A stretch of DNA of 29,855 nucleotides from SCGC-AAA076-P13 sp963926355 (GTDB lineage: Bacteria > Pseudomonadota > Gammaproteobacteria > Magnimaribacterales > D2472), in contig CAWUWW010000008.1 in assembly GCA_963926355.1 (NCBI GenBank), positions 1 through 29,855 on the forward strand. The letters are read 5' to 3'. A program made the translations under genes and the position numbers. Each line of letters starts with the position of its first letter. Positions within the stretch are counted from its first letter, which is position 1. Below are positions 1 through 8,041 of this stretch, in pieces. Under the pieces are notes generated by a model, which had not been told where the DNA came from, did not search any database, and worked only from the letters and a program-made list of their open reading frames with translations.

Positions 1-1391
1 GTTTAAAAGACTTATATGATTTTTCTACTATGGTTAACAAACACAATGTAATTGTAGTTACCATTAACTATAGATTAGGACCTTTTGGGTGGTTCTCTCA
101 TCCCTCAATTCAAGAGCTTCAGACAGACCTTGACAAGACGTCAAATTTTGGAACTCTTGATATCATAGAAGCTCTTAAGTGGGTCCAGTCTAATATATCT
201 TCATTTGGAGGAGACCCAGATAACGTAACTATATTTGGAGAGTCCGCTGGAGGTCATAATGTTCTTTCTTTACTTGCATCAAAACAAGCAAAAGGACTTT
301 TTCAAAAAGCTATTAGCCAATCTGGATATACAACAACTATAGACAAAAAATCTGCATATAAACAAGATATAAATTCAGTAACCTCAAATCATTCTACTTA
401 TAATATTGTAAGTAGAATTCTCAAACAAAAACTAATAAGTAAAGAACAAGAAACCATCGATAAGAACGACTTAAAAAAATTACTTCTTGGATTAACATCC
501 GAAGAATTTTTTAGCTATTATGCTGATAGGCCTTCATATGAAGAAATTCCACTATTAACCGCTGATGGAGTGGTAATTCCGTTAATAGGCCTTTCAAAAG
601 CATTGGCTAGCAAAGATCATTTAAATATTGTTCCTGTAATTGCAGGTTCTAATAGGGATGAAGTCAAGCTTTGGTTAGGTTCTGCTGAATATTTTGTAGA
701 TTTAAAATTTTCACCGATAGGTAAGTTGCTTGGAGTCCCTAAGGTTTATTTAAAAGACGAAGAAGCATTTGAGATATTTAACCACTATAGAAGCTCTGCA
801 TGGAAATTAAGAGGTGTTGACGGTCCTCTAAGAAGTATGAAGGACGCAGGTAACAAAAACTTGTTTGCTTATAGATATGACTGGGATGATCACAGAAGAT
901 TTGTGATTGGAGATTTTAGAGCTCTTATAGGAGCTGCTCATGCTACTGAAATACCTCTTTTAACTGGGAATAATAAGTTGGTAGGTGATTATGGCTTTTT
1001 GATCTACCCAAGAGGGCCATCAAAAAGGTTTACCTCAAAAAATATGATGAAGTTTTGGACTAATTTTGCAAAGGAAGGAGTGCCAGGTGATTCAACTAAC
1101 TCTGTTGAATGGTCTTCTTATAACGCATCAAATGAATCTAATTTTATTATTTTAGATAATAGAGCTAGCCTTCAAATGAGTTCAGATAATATTTCTTTTG
1201 AATCATTGGTAGCAGACTTGTTCAAAGAAACCAAGGTTACTGACCTAGAGAAATGTGTCATTCTTCTTCAGATGCTTACTTTTGTTGGTGATGATTTATA
1301 CGATGACTATGCTGATGCATACCCAGGATCATGTGACAGAAGTAGTGCTGAGAAATTCTTAAAGGATAATGCTAGTTTTATAGATTATTAG
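1..1391 (+). CDS. Type B carboxylesterase, 5' end missing
   Basis: Alpha/beta-hydrolase of the carboxylesterase type B (COesterase) family, expected to hydrolyse carboxylic esters. The frame is open from the first bases of the window with no stop before the ATG at 30, and the peptide around that ATG (NVIVVTINYRLGPFGW) is the internal strand normally about 100 residues into the family, so the gene begins upstream and this ATG is not the true start. Numbered from that ATG, the nucleophile elbow GESAGG puts the catalytic serine at residue 72; the acidic residue lies in AGSNRDE (about 210) and the histidine in GAAHATE (about 303), so the triad is complete. The C-terminal 60 residues are acidic and Asp-rich. 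It converges on the terB-like gene with only about 20 bp between. Substrate cannot be told. Family assignment is firm; the missing N-terminus may hold a signal peptide. Confidence 0.93.
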   Translation, partial: LKDLYDFSTMVNKHNVIVVTINYRLGPFGWFSHPSIQELQTDLDKTSNFGTLDIIEALKWVQSNISSFGGDPDNVTIFGESAGGHNVLSLLASKQAKGLFQKAISQSGYTTTIDKKSAYKQDINSVTSNHSTYNIVSRILKQKLISKEQETIDKNDLKKLLLGLTSEEFFSYYADRPSYEEIPLLTADGVVIPLIGLSKALASKDHLNIVPVIAGSNRDEVKLWLGSAEYFVDLKFSPIGKLLGVPKVYLKDEEAFEIFNHYRSSAWKLRGVDGPLRSMKDAGNKNLFAYRYDWDDHRRFVIGDFRALIGAAHATEIPLLTGNNKLVGDYGFLIYPRGPSKRFTSKNMMKFWTNFAKEGVPGDSTNSVEWSSYNASNESNFIILDNRASLQMSSDNISFESLVADLFKETKVTDLEKCVILLQMLTFVGDDLYDDYADAYPGSCDRSSAEKFLKDNASFIDY

Positions 1392-1414
1392 TAGTAGGTA
1401 GGGGTGTTTAAATA

Positions 1415-1846
1415 TTACTTCTTAGCTTTATCTTTTAACTTCAAAACATCTATATCTTTTATCCTTATAAGATCAGCTATTCTTCTAATAAGTCTTTCCT
1501 CATCAACATCCAGCCTTGAATCTGCATAGGCCATATCCCAAAGAAATTCTAGTAAAGAAATCTTTTCTTCTTTGGAGAAGTCCTTATTTATGTCCTCAAC
1601 AAATTCATGAAATGAGACACTATCATTGCTATGTTTTTCAATTAGTAACAGCACCTCCTCATCATTTTTCTGAACTTTTTGTGAAATTTTCTTAATCTCA
1701 CTTACAAGTAGTTCTGACTCTTGGTCTGTAATTTCACCATCTGATCGCGCAATCTCATAGGCAAGGACTGCTGCTATGAGCTCTACTTCAAAGTTAGACT
1801 TAACAACTTCTTGAGGTTTTTTCTTTTTCTTAAATAGGCTGAGCAT
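1415..1846 (-). CDS. TerB-like (tellurite resistance TerB family) protein
   Basis: 143-aa soluble, all-helical, highly charged protein. After a Lys-rich N-terminus (residues 5-11) comes a TerB-like core: residues 24-45 hold a DGEIT-DQE acidic helix-turn and residues 105-120 hold a second DSRLDVDEE turn, the duplicated acidic pattern typical of TerB/DUF533-like domains, which bind divalent metal at a membrane-associated site in studied members. The first 17 bp overlap the end of the wecA-like gene upstream on the same strand, so the two are co-transcribed and probably translationally coupled; no clear ribosome binding site precedes the ATG. No other ter genes are present, so tellurite resistance should not be assumed. 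A stress or envelope-linked helper role for the neighbouring glycosyltransferase is only a guess. Confidence is good for the fold, low for function. Confidence 0.75.
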   Translation of the reverse strand: MLSLFKKKKKPQEVVKSNFEVELIAAVLAYEIARSDGEITDQESELLVSEIKKISQKVQKNDEEVLLLIEKHSNDSVSFHEFVEDINKDFSKEEKISLLEFLWDMAYADSRLDVDEERLIRRIADLIRIKDIDVLKLKDKAKK

Positions 1847-3221
1847 TATTTTTAAATGTATATTTTGTAATTACATAGTATGCAACTGAAAATAAAACAA
1901 AGGAATAGAATGATATATATTCTTTATCTGGGTAGATGACATTAAGCTGAAGTCCTATAGCTGCTAGCGCAGTTGAAGATACTATAAAAATTAAAAGTAT
2001 ATTTCCCCCACTAAACCCTGAGTCTAGAAGTTTATAGTGAAGATGATCTCTTCCAGGCCTGAATGGTTGAATGCCTTTGAGTAATCTAGAGGTCATAACA
2101 CCAACACAGTCGAGCATTGGTATAGCCACGAGCCACAATGCAGTCACTGCATGCATAGACTGACCATTTTGGCTTAATTCTATACATGTCATTGCAAGTA
2201 AAAAGCCCAAGCAATTAGACCCAGTATCCCCTAGAAAAACTCTTCTTTTCTCTCCAAAGTAACCTAAATTATATGAAAGAAAGCCGATTAAAGCGCCAAT
2301 TGGTATAAGGAGCCCATAATAGGCATGACCATAAAAAAATATCATTATTAATGGCATTAAGCCCAAAGATGCACAAATACCATTCAGACCATCGGACATA
2401 TTAAATGCATTAATTAACCCAACTACACAAAAAACTGTAAAGATGACTGAAAAGAAACCTAATGATATTTCTCCAGAACCCAAAAGATTTCCCAGACTCT
2501 TCAAAGATTCGCCAGATAAAAAAATCATCAGTAAAACAATAGATATTTGAAAAATTAGTCTATATGAAGCTTTAATGCCTCTTATATCGTCTACTAGCAT
2601 GAATATAATTATTAAAAATCCACAAAAGAGCATTGAAATACTAAAAATACCAATCTTTATTCCAAAATTCTCAATTCCCAATGGCTTGAATCTTTGTTCA
2701 TTTATATCAGATATATTTATTACTTCTCCATCTTGATATTTATAGCTAGATAGTGAATTATCTGGTAAAAGCACTGTTAAATTTCCATCTTCAGTCGGGG
2801 TAATTTTTAAAGATTCCACTGAACCATCTTCTAGAACCACATCAATTGATATTGAATCAGATTCTTGGTCTGTCTTGACTAAAGTTTCATAATTTTTACC
2901 AGCAATCTTGTACTTTTTTGAAATAATTTTATCTATAAAAAAGTTATTATCTTTTAATAACTTTTCATTATTTACATTTGTTTCAACATGAATCCCAGTT
3001 AAGTCAGATAAACCTTCTAATAAGAATGCGCTAAGAAGGCAGGCTGCAAATATAGAGATTCCGCCAGTAAGAGGGGTTGCGCGTTTATGAAATTTTCTAC
3101 TTTTATCCGGAAGGTCTATAAGAATTTTATTTTTTTTTGCGATACTTCTAAAAAATCCATTGAAGGTTATGGAGGCAAAGAAGCTAATAAGAAGAATGTA
3201 AAGAGATGCGCTTAGTGTCAT
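1830..3221 (-). CDS. wecA: WecA-like undecaprenyl-phosphate GlcNAc/sugar-1-P transferase with extra periplasmic insertion
   Basis: Polytopic membrane phosphoglycosyl transferase of the glycosyltransferase 4 family (MraY/WecA/TagO), which moves a HexNAc-1-phosphate from its UDP donor to undecaprenyl phosphate to start O-antigen, ECA or other surface polysaccharide synthesis. Family motifs are all visible: cytoplasmic IDLPDKSRKFHKRATPLTGG (residues 35-54), the DD pair at 211-212, NAFNMSDGLNG, FLGDTGSN, and the histidine motif RDHLHYKLL in the last cytoplasmic loop. It best matches WecA by eye. It is about 95 residues longer than E. coli WecA although it lacks that protein's C-terminal tail. The extra length is one hydrophilic block (about residues 72-189) between TM2 and TM3, which by WecA topology faces the periplasm. 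Start ATG at 3221 gives TM1 immediately. Exact sugar specificity is unknown. Confidence 0.88.
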   Translation of the reverse strand: MTLSASLYILLISFFASITFNGFFRSIAKKNKILIDLPDKSRKFHKRATPLTGGISIFAACLLSAFLLEGLSDLTGIHVETNVNNEKLLKDNNFFIDKIISKKYKIAGKNYETLVKTDQESDSISIDVVLEDGSVESLKITPTEDGNLTVLLPDNSLSSYKYQDGEVINISDINEQRFKPLGIENFGIKIGIFSISMLFCGFLIIIFMLVDDIRGIKASYRLIFQISIVLLMIFLSGESLKSLGNLLGSGEISLGFFSVIFTVFCVVGLINAFNMSDGLNGICASLGLMPLIMIFFYGHAYYGLLIPIGALIGFLSYNLGYFGEKRRVFLGDTGSNCLGFLLAMTCIELSQNGQSMHAVTALWLVAIPMLDCVGVMTSRLLKGIQPFRPGRDHLHYKLLDSGFSGGNILLIFIVSSTALAAIGLQLNVIYPDKEYISFYSFVLFSVAYYVITKYTFKNNAQPI

Positions 3222-3247
3222 ATTTTAACTTATACGGAATTTACTTT

Positions 3248-3275
3248 ATTATAATGATATAAATCAACATCACAA
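3248..3275 (-). promoter_or_regulatory. Sigma70-type promoter for the wecA-like gene
   Basis: On the minus strand TTGTGA (3270-3275) is followed after 16 bp by a perfect TATAAT (3248-3253). It would start transcription about 20 bp upstream of the wecA-like ATG at 3221. Seen by eye only; the AT-rich context makes chance matches common. Confidence 0.5.
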
Positions 3276-3278
3276 TTT

Positions 3279-3401
3279 ATGAATAATTTTTTTACATACT
3301 TGAATTCAATCTTATTAAAGTTTTCAGGCATTAATCACTCATATAATATTGGTGATAAGTTTAATGTAATTTCCAGAATAACTTACTCCCCATACTTATA
3401 A
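3279..3401 (+). CDS. Possible 40-aa leader ORF coupled to the IMPase gene
   Basis: An ATG at 3279 opens a 40-codon frame ending in TAA at 3399-3401, which overlaps the IMPase-family start codon as TAATG. The same TAATG arrangement joins real genes later in this operon (5143) and elsewhere (11298). The peptide begins MNNFFTYLNSILLKF and ends ISRITYSPYL; it has no recognisable domain or strong membrane segment. There is no obvious ribosome binding site. It fills most of the 179-bp gap between the divergent genes. It may be a translated leader or a chance frame in AT-rich DNA. Confidence 0.25.
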   Translation: MNNFFTYLNSILLKFSGINHSYNIGDKFNVISRITYSPYL

Positions 3402-4153
3402 TGAGCTCTGTTAACTTCGCACATGAACTTGCTGTTGCAAAAAAAGCTGCAAAAGCAGCAGGAAGTATGCTTTTAAGCAAAAAAGATGTTTTAAATAAAT
3501 CAATATTTACTTCAGACAAAGATATAAAACTCGAAGCGGATATTGCTGCGGAAAGTCTAATAAAGGATATTATTAAAAATGAATCTAACTTTCCGATTCT
3601 TGCAGAAGAAAGTGGAAAATCTGTTGATGACCTTGGTGATATTTTTTGGGTAGTGGACCCTCTGGATGGAACGGCAAATTATGCAAGAGATATACCACTA
3701 TGCTGTGTATCAATAGCTTTGGTAAATAACCTAGATTCAATTATAGGAGTCATTTATGACTTCAATAATGATGATCTCTATGAAGGAAGTCAGGAAAGTA
3801 AAGCTTTAGTCAACAACCAAACAATAAACGTATCGGATATTTCAGAAAAAAATAAAGGAATTTTAGTGACAGGCTTGCCCAATGCTACTGATTATTCTGA
3901 TGAGGCGATGTTAAAAATGGTTAAAGATTTCCAATCATGGAGAAAAGTAAGAATGATTGGCTCTGCTGCGATGGCCTCTGTTTATATTGCTTCAGGTAAG
4001 GCTGATTTATATAAAGAATTTGGTACTTATTTATGGGATGTGGCTGCAGGGGCGGCCATTATTTCTGCTGCCGGCGGCTCTGCTATTATTAAAAATCAAA
4101 AAGAAAACTATCAAGTGGATGTGTTTTTTTCAAATTCAAAAATTTTAGAATAG
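3401..4153 (+). CDS. Inositol monophosphatase family protein (SuhB/CysQ-like)
   Basis: 250-aa Mg2+-dependent phosphomonoesterase of the IMPase/FBPase superfamily. The metal and catalytic motifs are intact: EES (Glu69-Glu70), WVVDPLDGTANY (Asp86, Asp89) and LWDVAAG (Asp213) followed by an AGG turn. Length and the N-terminal helix (AKKAAKAAGSMLLSKK) align with SuhB, supporting the ATG at 3401. Members hydrolyse inositol-1-phosphate, 3'-phosphoadenosine 5'-phosphate or sugar phosphates; the sequence alone does not settle which. An APS-kinase-like gene lies at the far end of the window but is not linked. It is the first well-supported gene of a tight plus-strand run with the ELM1-like and photolyase genes (3-bp gap to the next). 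Confidence 0.9.
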   Translation: MSSVNFAHELAVAKKAAKAAGSMLLSKKDVLNKSIFTSDKDIKLEADIAAESLIKDIIKNESNFPILAEESGKSVDDLGDIFWVVDPLDGTANYARDIPLCCVSIALVNNLDSIIGVIYDFNNDDLYEGSQESKALVNNQTINVSDISEKNKGILVTGLPNATDYSDEAMLKMVKDFQSWRKVRMIGSAAMASVYIASGKADLYKEFGTYLWDVAAGAAIISAAGGSAIIKNQKENYQVDVFFSNSKILE

Positions 4154-4156
4154 TAT

Positions 4157-5143
4157 ATGAGGGTAGCTATTCTCAGCGATGGTAAGCCAGGCCATTTTAA
4201 TCAATCCATTGGTATTGCTAATATAATCTCTGAAGATATTGAGGTTGATTACGAGGTCTTTAAAATTCAGCCAAGAAATAAACTGCTTAGATTTCTTCTA
4301 AAACCTTACCAGAGATTTCTCGTTAGAGATTTTAATAACACTAGCGCTAAAAAAATTATAAAGCTGTTTAAACCAATTAATATTGAAGGCTTTGATTTGG
4401 TAATTTCTTCAGGAGCAAATACAGCCTACCTTTCAGCAGCTATTTGTAAAATTTACAAAATAAAAAATATTCATAGCGGCTCTATTAAAAAAATTAATCT
4501 TATTAATTATTCTGCGCATATAACAGTTGAGCCTAAGAGTGATTCGCCTAATAACATTGTTACAAAGATTGCTCCAACACGTTTTAGACCATCAGACCTT
4601 TCTAGGAAAGAAAAACATAATAAGATTCTATTTTTAATAGGCGGCAATGGAGCCGGATACACTTACACCATAGAAGATTGGCAGGACTTAGTAAAAAGTA
4701 TTAAAAATATTTCAAATAAAAGTAGGGTAATTCCCATTCTTGTAACATCAAGAAGAACTCAAATTAACCATGAAGAATTTTTATATAGCCAGTTGATAGA
4801 TTTAGCAGATGATCTTTCTATTTGGACCAATAGAAATAACACTGAGCTTGACTTAAATATGCTATTTAATTCGGTGGACAACATTTTTGTTACAGAGGAG
4901 AGTGCAACTATGACAGCTGAAGCTATTTCAAGCGGTCTTCCTGTCTTCACATTATGTCCACGAAATGCAAATCCAACTAAATTATTTTTAGATCAACTGA
5001 AGAGATATGTAGATATGAATCTCTTGCAAAGGATGTATTTTCACTCTGATTTATCAGAGGTTGACCCAATCGAAGATATATCTTCAAAGGTGGTAAAGAT
5101 TAGAGATAATTTAAAAAAACAGATTCTTTATAGGATTAAATAA
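4157..5143 (+). CDS. ELM1/GtrOC1-like family protein (DUF1022)
   Basis: 328-aa protein of the mitochondrial-fission ELM1-like family (DUF1022), found in plants and many proteobacteria. The N-terminal SDGKPGHFNQSIG motif (residues 7-19) and the C-terminal VTEESATMTAEAISSGLPVF stretch (about 246-265) are hallmarks; together they resemble a GT-B glycosyltransferase fold with a nucleotide-sugar site, so a transferase role has been suggested for the family. The mid-region FLIGGNGAG (about 158-166) is a glycine-rich loop consistent with this. No signal peptide or membrane helix is evident. It starts 3 bp after the IMPase gene and its stop overlaps the photolyase start (TAATG), so it is surely co-transcribed. 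Its bacterial function is not known; the nearby divergent wecA-like gene would fit an envelope glycan role, but that is inference. Confidence 0.85.
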   Translation: MRVAILSDGKPGHFNQSIGIANIISEDIEVDYEVFKIQPRNKLLRFLLKPYQRFLVRDFNNTSAKKIIKLFKPINIEGFDLVISSGANTAYLSAAICKIYKIKNIHSGSIKKINLINYSAHITVEPKSDSPNNIVTKIAPTRFRPSDLSRKEKHNKILFLIGGNGAGYTYTIEDWQDLVKSIKNISNKSRVIPILVTSRRTQINHEEFLYSQLIDLADDLSIWTNRNNTELDLNMLFNSVDNIFVTEESATMTAEAISSGLPVFTLCPRNANPTKLFLDQLKRYVDMNLLQRMYFHSDLSEVDPIEDISSKVVKIRDNLKKQILYRIK

Positions 5144-6558
5144 TGAAAAATCTTATGTGGTTCAGGGGTGACTTAAGGCTTGATGACAATCCAGCTTTAA
5201 AAGCTTGCTGTGAAAATACAGAAAAAGTTCAAGCAATATTCATTTATTCTGAGAAGCAACTCAATCTTCATCATGAAGCAAATATTAAAGTAGATTTTTT
5301 ACTTAAAAATCTTTTTTTACTTGAAGAAAAATTAACTCTTTTAAATATCCCTTTAACAATTATTAAGAGTAATGGCTTTAAAGAAGATCCTTTGTTAGTT
5401 GCAGATATAGCTAAAAAAAGAAATATAGATACAGTATTTTGGAATAAACAGTTTGGGGAGGACGAAGCATGCAGAGATAGCGAGGTTTGTGATGAACTGC
5501 GCGCTATTTCTATAAACCATAGCTCATTTCACGATCAAGTTGTTTACGAGCCAGGCTCACTAAAGACCGGTCAAGGGTCTCCTTATTCAGTGTTTACTCC
5601 CTTTAAAAGAAAGTGGATTGAAAATTTTAATATGGAGTTTTTAGATATTGATTGTAAATATAAAAAACAAGCCAAGGGAAGTTTAATTTCCAATATAAAA
5701 GAATTTAATTTTGGTCTTAATATTACTCATCAAGTTGATATGGATCTTTGGAAGGCAGGCGAGGAAGAGGCGCTAATTAAGTTAAATATATTTTTAGACC
5801 AGAAAGCTATCAATTACTCAAAAGATAGGAATGATCCAATTGTTGATGGCACAAGTAGAATTTCTCCCTATTTAGCTCTTGGGGTTATTTCTCCTAAAAG
5901 GTGTATTTTAGAGGCCTTAAAAGCTAATAATTTTGAGTTTACTTCAGGGCATATAGGTATTACTAAATGGATTGATGAGATTGTATGGAGGGAGTTTTAT
6001 AGAAATATAATGTTTTCATTTCCCAGGGTTAGTAAAGGCCAGCCATTTCAAAATTTTTCAAAATCAATTAAATGGAGATTTGAAGAGTCTGAATTTCAGG
6101 CTTGGAAAAATGGTCAAACCGGCTTTCCAATTATTGATGCTGCTATGAGGCAGTTACTTCATGAGGGATGGATGCACAATAGACTTAGAATGGTTGTTGC
6201 AATGTTTTTTACTAAAAATATGCTCCATGACTGGAGGTTGGGTGAGGAATACTTTATGCAGAACCTCATAGACGGAGATTTTGCATCTAATAATGGAGGT
6301 TGGCAGTGGAGCAGCTCAACCGGAACTGATGCAGCTCCATATTTTAGGATTTTTAACCCAATCACCCAATCTACAAACTTCGATAAAGAAGGATTATTTA
6401 TTAAGACATACGTGCCTGAGCTAAAAGATTTAGATAAATCTGTTATTCATGATCCACCAGTCGAACATAGGAAATATTGTAAATACCCTAACCAAATACT
6501 GAATCTCAAAGATTCTAGGCTCAGAGCCATTGAGGCTTTTAAGGCAGCAAAGAATTGA
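5143..6558 (+). CDS. phrB: Deoxyribodipyrimidine photo-lyase (CPD photolyase)
   Basis: 471-aa flavoprotein that splits cyclobutane pyrimidine dimers in DNA using blue/near-UV light. The N-terminal antenna Rossmann domain begins LMWFRGDLRLDDNPAL (4-19); the C-terminal FAD domain carries the class I signature, with KWIDEIVWREFYRNI, TGFPIIDAAMRQL, GWMHNRLRMVVA and the DNA/FAD-binding stretch GGWQWSSSTGTDAAPYFRIF, almost identical in pattern to E. coli PhrB, including the tryptophans expected in the photoreduction chain. Length equals the E. coli enzyme (472). It is last in the operon with its start overlapping the previous stop (TAATG). Presence fits a sunlit surface-ocean organism. The antenna is probably methenyl-THF as in other PhrB-type enzymes, but the residues do not prove it. 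Confidence 0.95.
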   Translation: MKNLMWFRGDLRLDDNPALKACCENTEKVQAIFIYSEKQLNLHHEANIKVDFLLKNLFLLEEKLTLLNIPLTIIKSNGFKEDPLLVADIAKKRNIDTVFWNKQFGEDEACRDSEVCDELRAISINHSSFHDQVVYEPGSLKTGQGSPYSVFTPFKRKWIENFNMEFLDIDCKYKKQAKGSLISNIKEFNFGLNITHQVDMDLWKAGEEEALIKLNIFLDQKAINYSKDRNDPIVDGTSRISPYLALGVISPKRCILEALKANNFEFTSGHIGITKWIDEIVWREFYRNIMFSFPRVSKGQPFQNFSKSIKWRFEESEFQAWKNGQTGFPIIDAAMRQLLHEGWMHNRLRMVVAMFFTKNMLHDWRLGEEYFMQNLIDGDFASNNGGWQWSSSTGTDAAPYFRIFNPITQSTNFDKEGLFIKTYVPELKDLDKSVIHDPPVEHRKYCKYPNQILNLKDSRLRAIEAFKAAKN

Positions 6559-6581
6559 TAGTGTAGCCACAGTGCTTTATG

Positions 6582-6587
6582 TATAAT
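6582..6587 (+). promoter_or_regulatory. Possible -10 element for the aldehyde dehydrogenase gene
   Basis: A perfect TATAAT sits 30 bp before the ATG at 6617, and an AGGAAA ribosome binding site follows at about 6605. No good -35 lies at 16-18 bp (the nearest, TTGATA at 6555-6560, is 21 bp away), so this is a weak call. Confidence 0.35.
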
Positions 6588-6616
6588 TACCATCTTATAT
6601 TTACAGGAAATTTGTT

Positions 6617-8041
6617 ATGAAAGATAAATTAGATTTTTATATTAACGGCCAATGGGTTCAGTCAGAATCTAGTGAAAAAATTGAAGTTGAAAATCCTGCT
6701 ACTGAGGAGGTTATCGGACATGTAGCTGCTGGTACTAAAGGTGATATTGATAAAGCTGTTCAAGCAGCAGCAGAGGCCTTTAAGACATTTGCTTTTACTT
6801 CAAAAGAAGAGCGTATAAACCTCTTAAAGAAAATTATTACAGAATATGAAAATAGATCTGAGGATTTTATCAATACTATATCTGAAGAAATGGGAGCTCC
6901 AATATGGCTTTCAAAAGCTGCACAAGTAACTACCGGTCTTAGAAATTTTCAGGAAACTCTTGAGGCTCTAGAGAATTATGAGTTTGAAAAACAAGAGGGC
7001 ACCTTTATGGTTATTAAGGAGCCAATAGGCGTTATAGGAATGATTACTCCATGGAACTGGCCTATGAATCAGATTACTACAAAGGTTTCTGCTGCAATAG
7101 CTACTGGGTGCACTATGGTCTTAAAACCCAGTGAGATATCGCCATATTGTGCAATGTTATTGGCTGAAGTTTTTGATGCTGCTGGAGTGCCTGCTGGAGT
7201 TTTTAATGTTGTTAATGGATACGGCCCAACTGTTGGAGCTGCCTTATCTGAACACCCACAAGTTGACATGATGTCATTCACAGGCTCAACAAAAGCTGGT
7301 ATAGCAGTTGCACAAGCATCTGCGGTTACTGTTAAAAGAGTTCAACAAGAGCTAGGCGGAAAATCAGCAAATATTATTCTTGATGATGTTGAAGATATAG
7401 AAAAAGCAGTAAAAGGTGGAGCTGGTCATTGTTTCTTGAACTCCGGTCAGTCATGCAACGCCCCAACAAGAATGCTAGTTTCTTCTAAAAATTATGATAA
7501 AGCCGTTGAAGTAGCAGTCGCAACTGCAAATGCTACTTCCGTTGGCGATCCTAATGGCGAATTTAGAATGGGACCTATTGCTAACAAAGCTCAATATGAA
7601 AAAGTTTTAAGAATGATTAAAGTGGGTATTGACGAAGGAGCTACTCTTGTAGCTGGAGGAGTTGAAAAACCAGAGGGATGTGAGAGAGGTTATTTTGTTC
7701 AACCTACAGTTTTTGCGAATGTAACTAATGATATGACTATTGCCAGAGAAGAAATATTTGGCCCTGTGCTATCAATCATTAAATACGAAACAGAAGAAGA
7801 GGCAATAGCAATTGCCAATGATACTGAATACGGATTAGCTGGATATGTTCAGGGAGAGCTATCTCATGCACAAAACGTAGCCAAAAAAATCAGAGCCGGT
7901 CAAATTACTATCAACGGAGGAGCTAGAGGAAACGCAGCACCTTTTGGTGGTTATAAAACATCAGGAAATGGAAGAGAGCATGGAGTCCATGGTATTGATG
8001 AGTGTCTAGAAACTAAGGCTGTAATTATTCCAGTAAGCTAG
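6617..8041 (+). CDS. NAD(P)-dependent aldehyde dehydrogenase
   Basis: 474-aa cytosolic ALDH-superfamily enzyme oxidising an aldehyde to its acid. Visible hallmarks: cofactor loop MITPWNWPMNQITTK (142-156), LKPSE (169-173), the nucleotide-binding FTGSTKAG (221-228), the general base in QQELGGKS (Glu245), and the nucleophile in NSGQSCNAPTR (Cys280), then EIFGPVLS (about 380). Length is normal and the ribosome binding site AGGAA supports the start. Many family members of this type act on medium or aromatic aldehydes; the substrate cannot be read from sequence. It converges with the class II aldolase gene, sharing a 4-bp CTAG that supplies both stop codons. A link to that neighbour in aldehyde metabolism is possible but they are on opposite strands. 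Confidence 0.94.
   Translation: MKDKLDFYINGQWVQSESSEKIEVENPATEEVIGHVAAGTKGDIDKAVQAAAEAFKTFAFTSKEERINLLKKIITEYENRSEDFINTISEEMGAPIWLSKAAQVTTGLRNFQETLEALENYEFEKQEGTFMVIKEPIGVIGMITPWNWPMNQITTKVSAAIATGCTMVLKPSEISPYCAMLLAEVFDAAGVPAGVFNVVNGYGPTVGAALSEHPQVDMMSFTGSTKAGIAVAQASAVTVKRVQQELGGKSANIILDDVEDIEKAVKGGAGHCFLNSGQSCNAPTRMLVSSKNYDKAVEVAVATANATSVGDPNGEFRMGPIANKAQYEKVLRMIKVGIDEGATLVAGGVEKPEGCERGYFVQPTVFANVTNDMTIAREEIFGPVLSIIKYETEEEAIAIANDTEYGLAGYVQGELSHAQNVAKKIRAGQITINGGARGNAAPFGGYKTSGNGREHGVHGIDECLETKAVIIPVS

Noticed and set aside
1415..1846. Tellurite resistance locus
   Set aside because: Only one TerB-like gene, no terA/C/D/Z; the name reflects a fold, not a phenotype.
3397..3402. TATAAT overlapping the IMPase start codon as a promoter
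   Set aside because: Transcription would begin after the ATG, deleting the conserved N-terminal helix; it is a by-product of the TAATG overlap.
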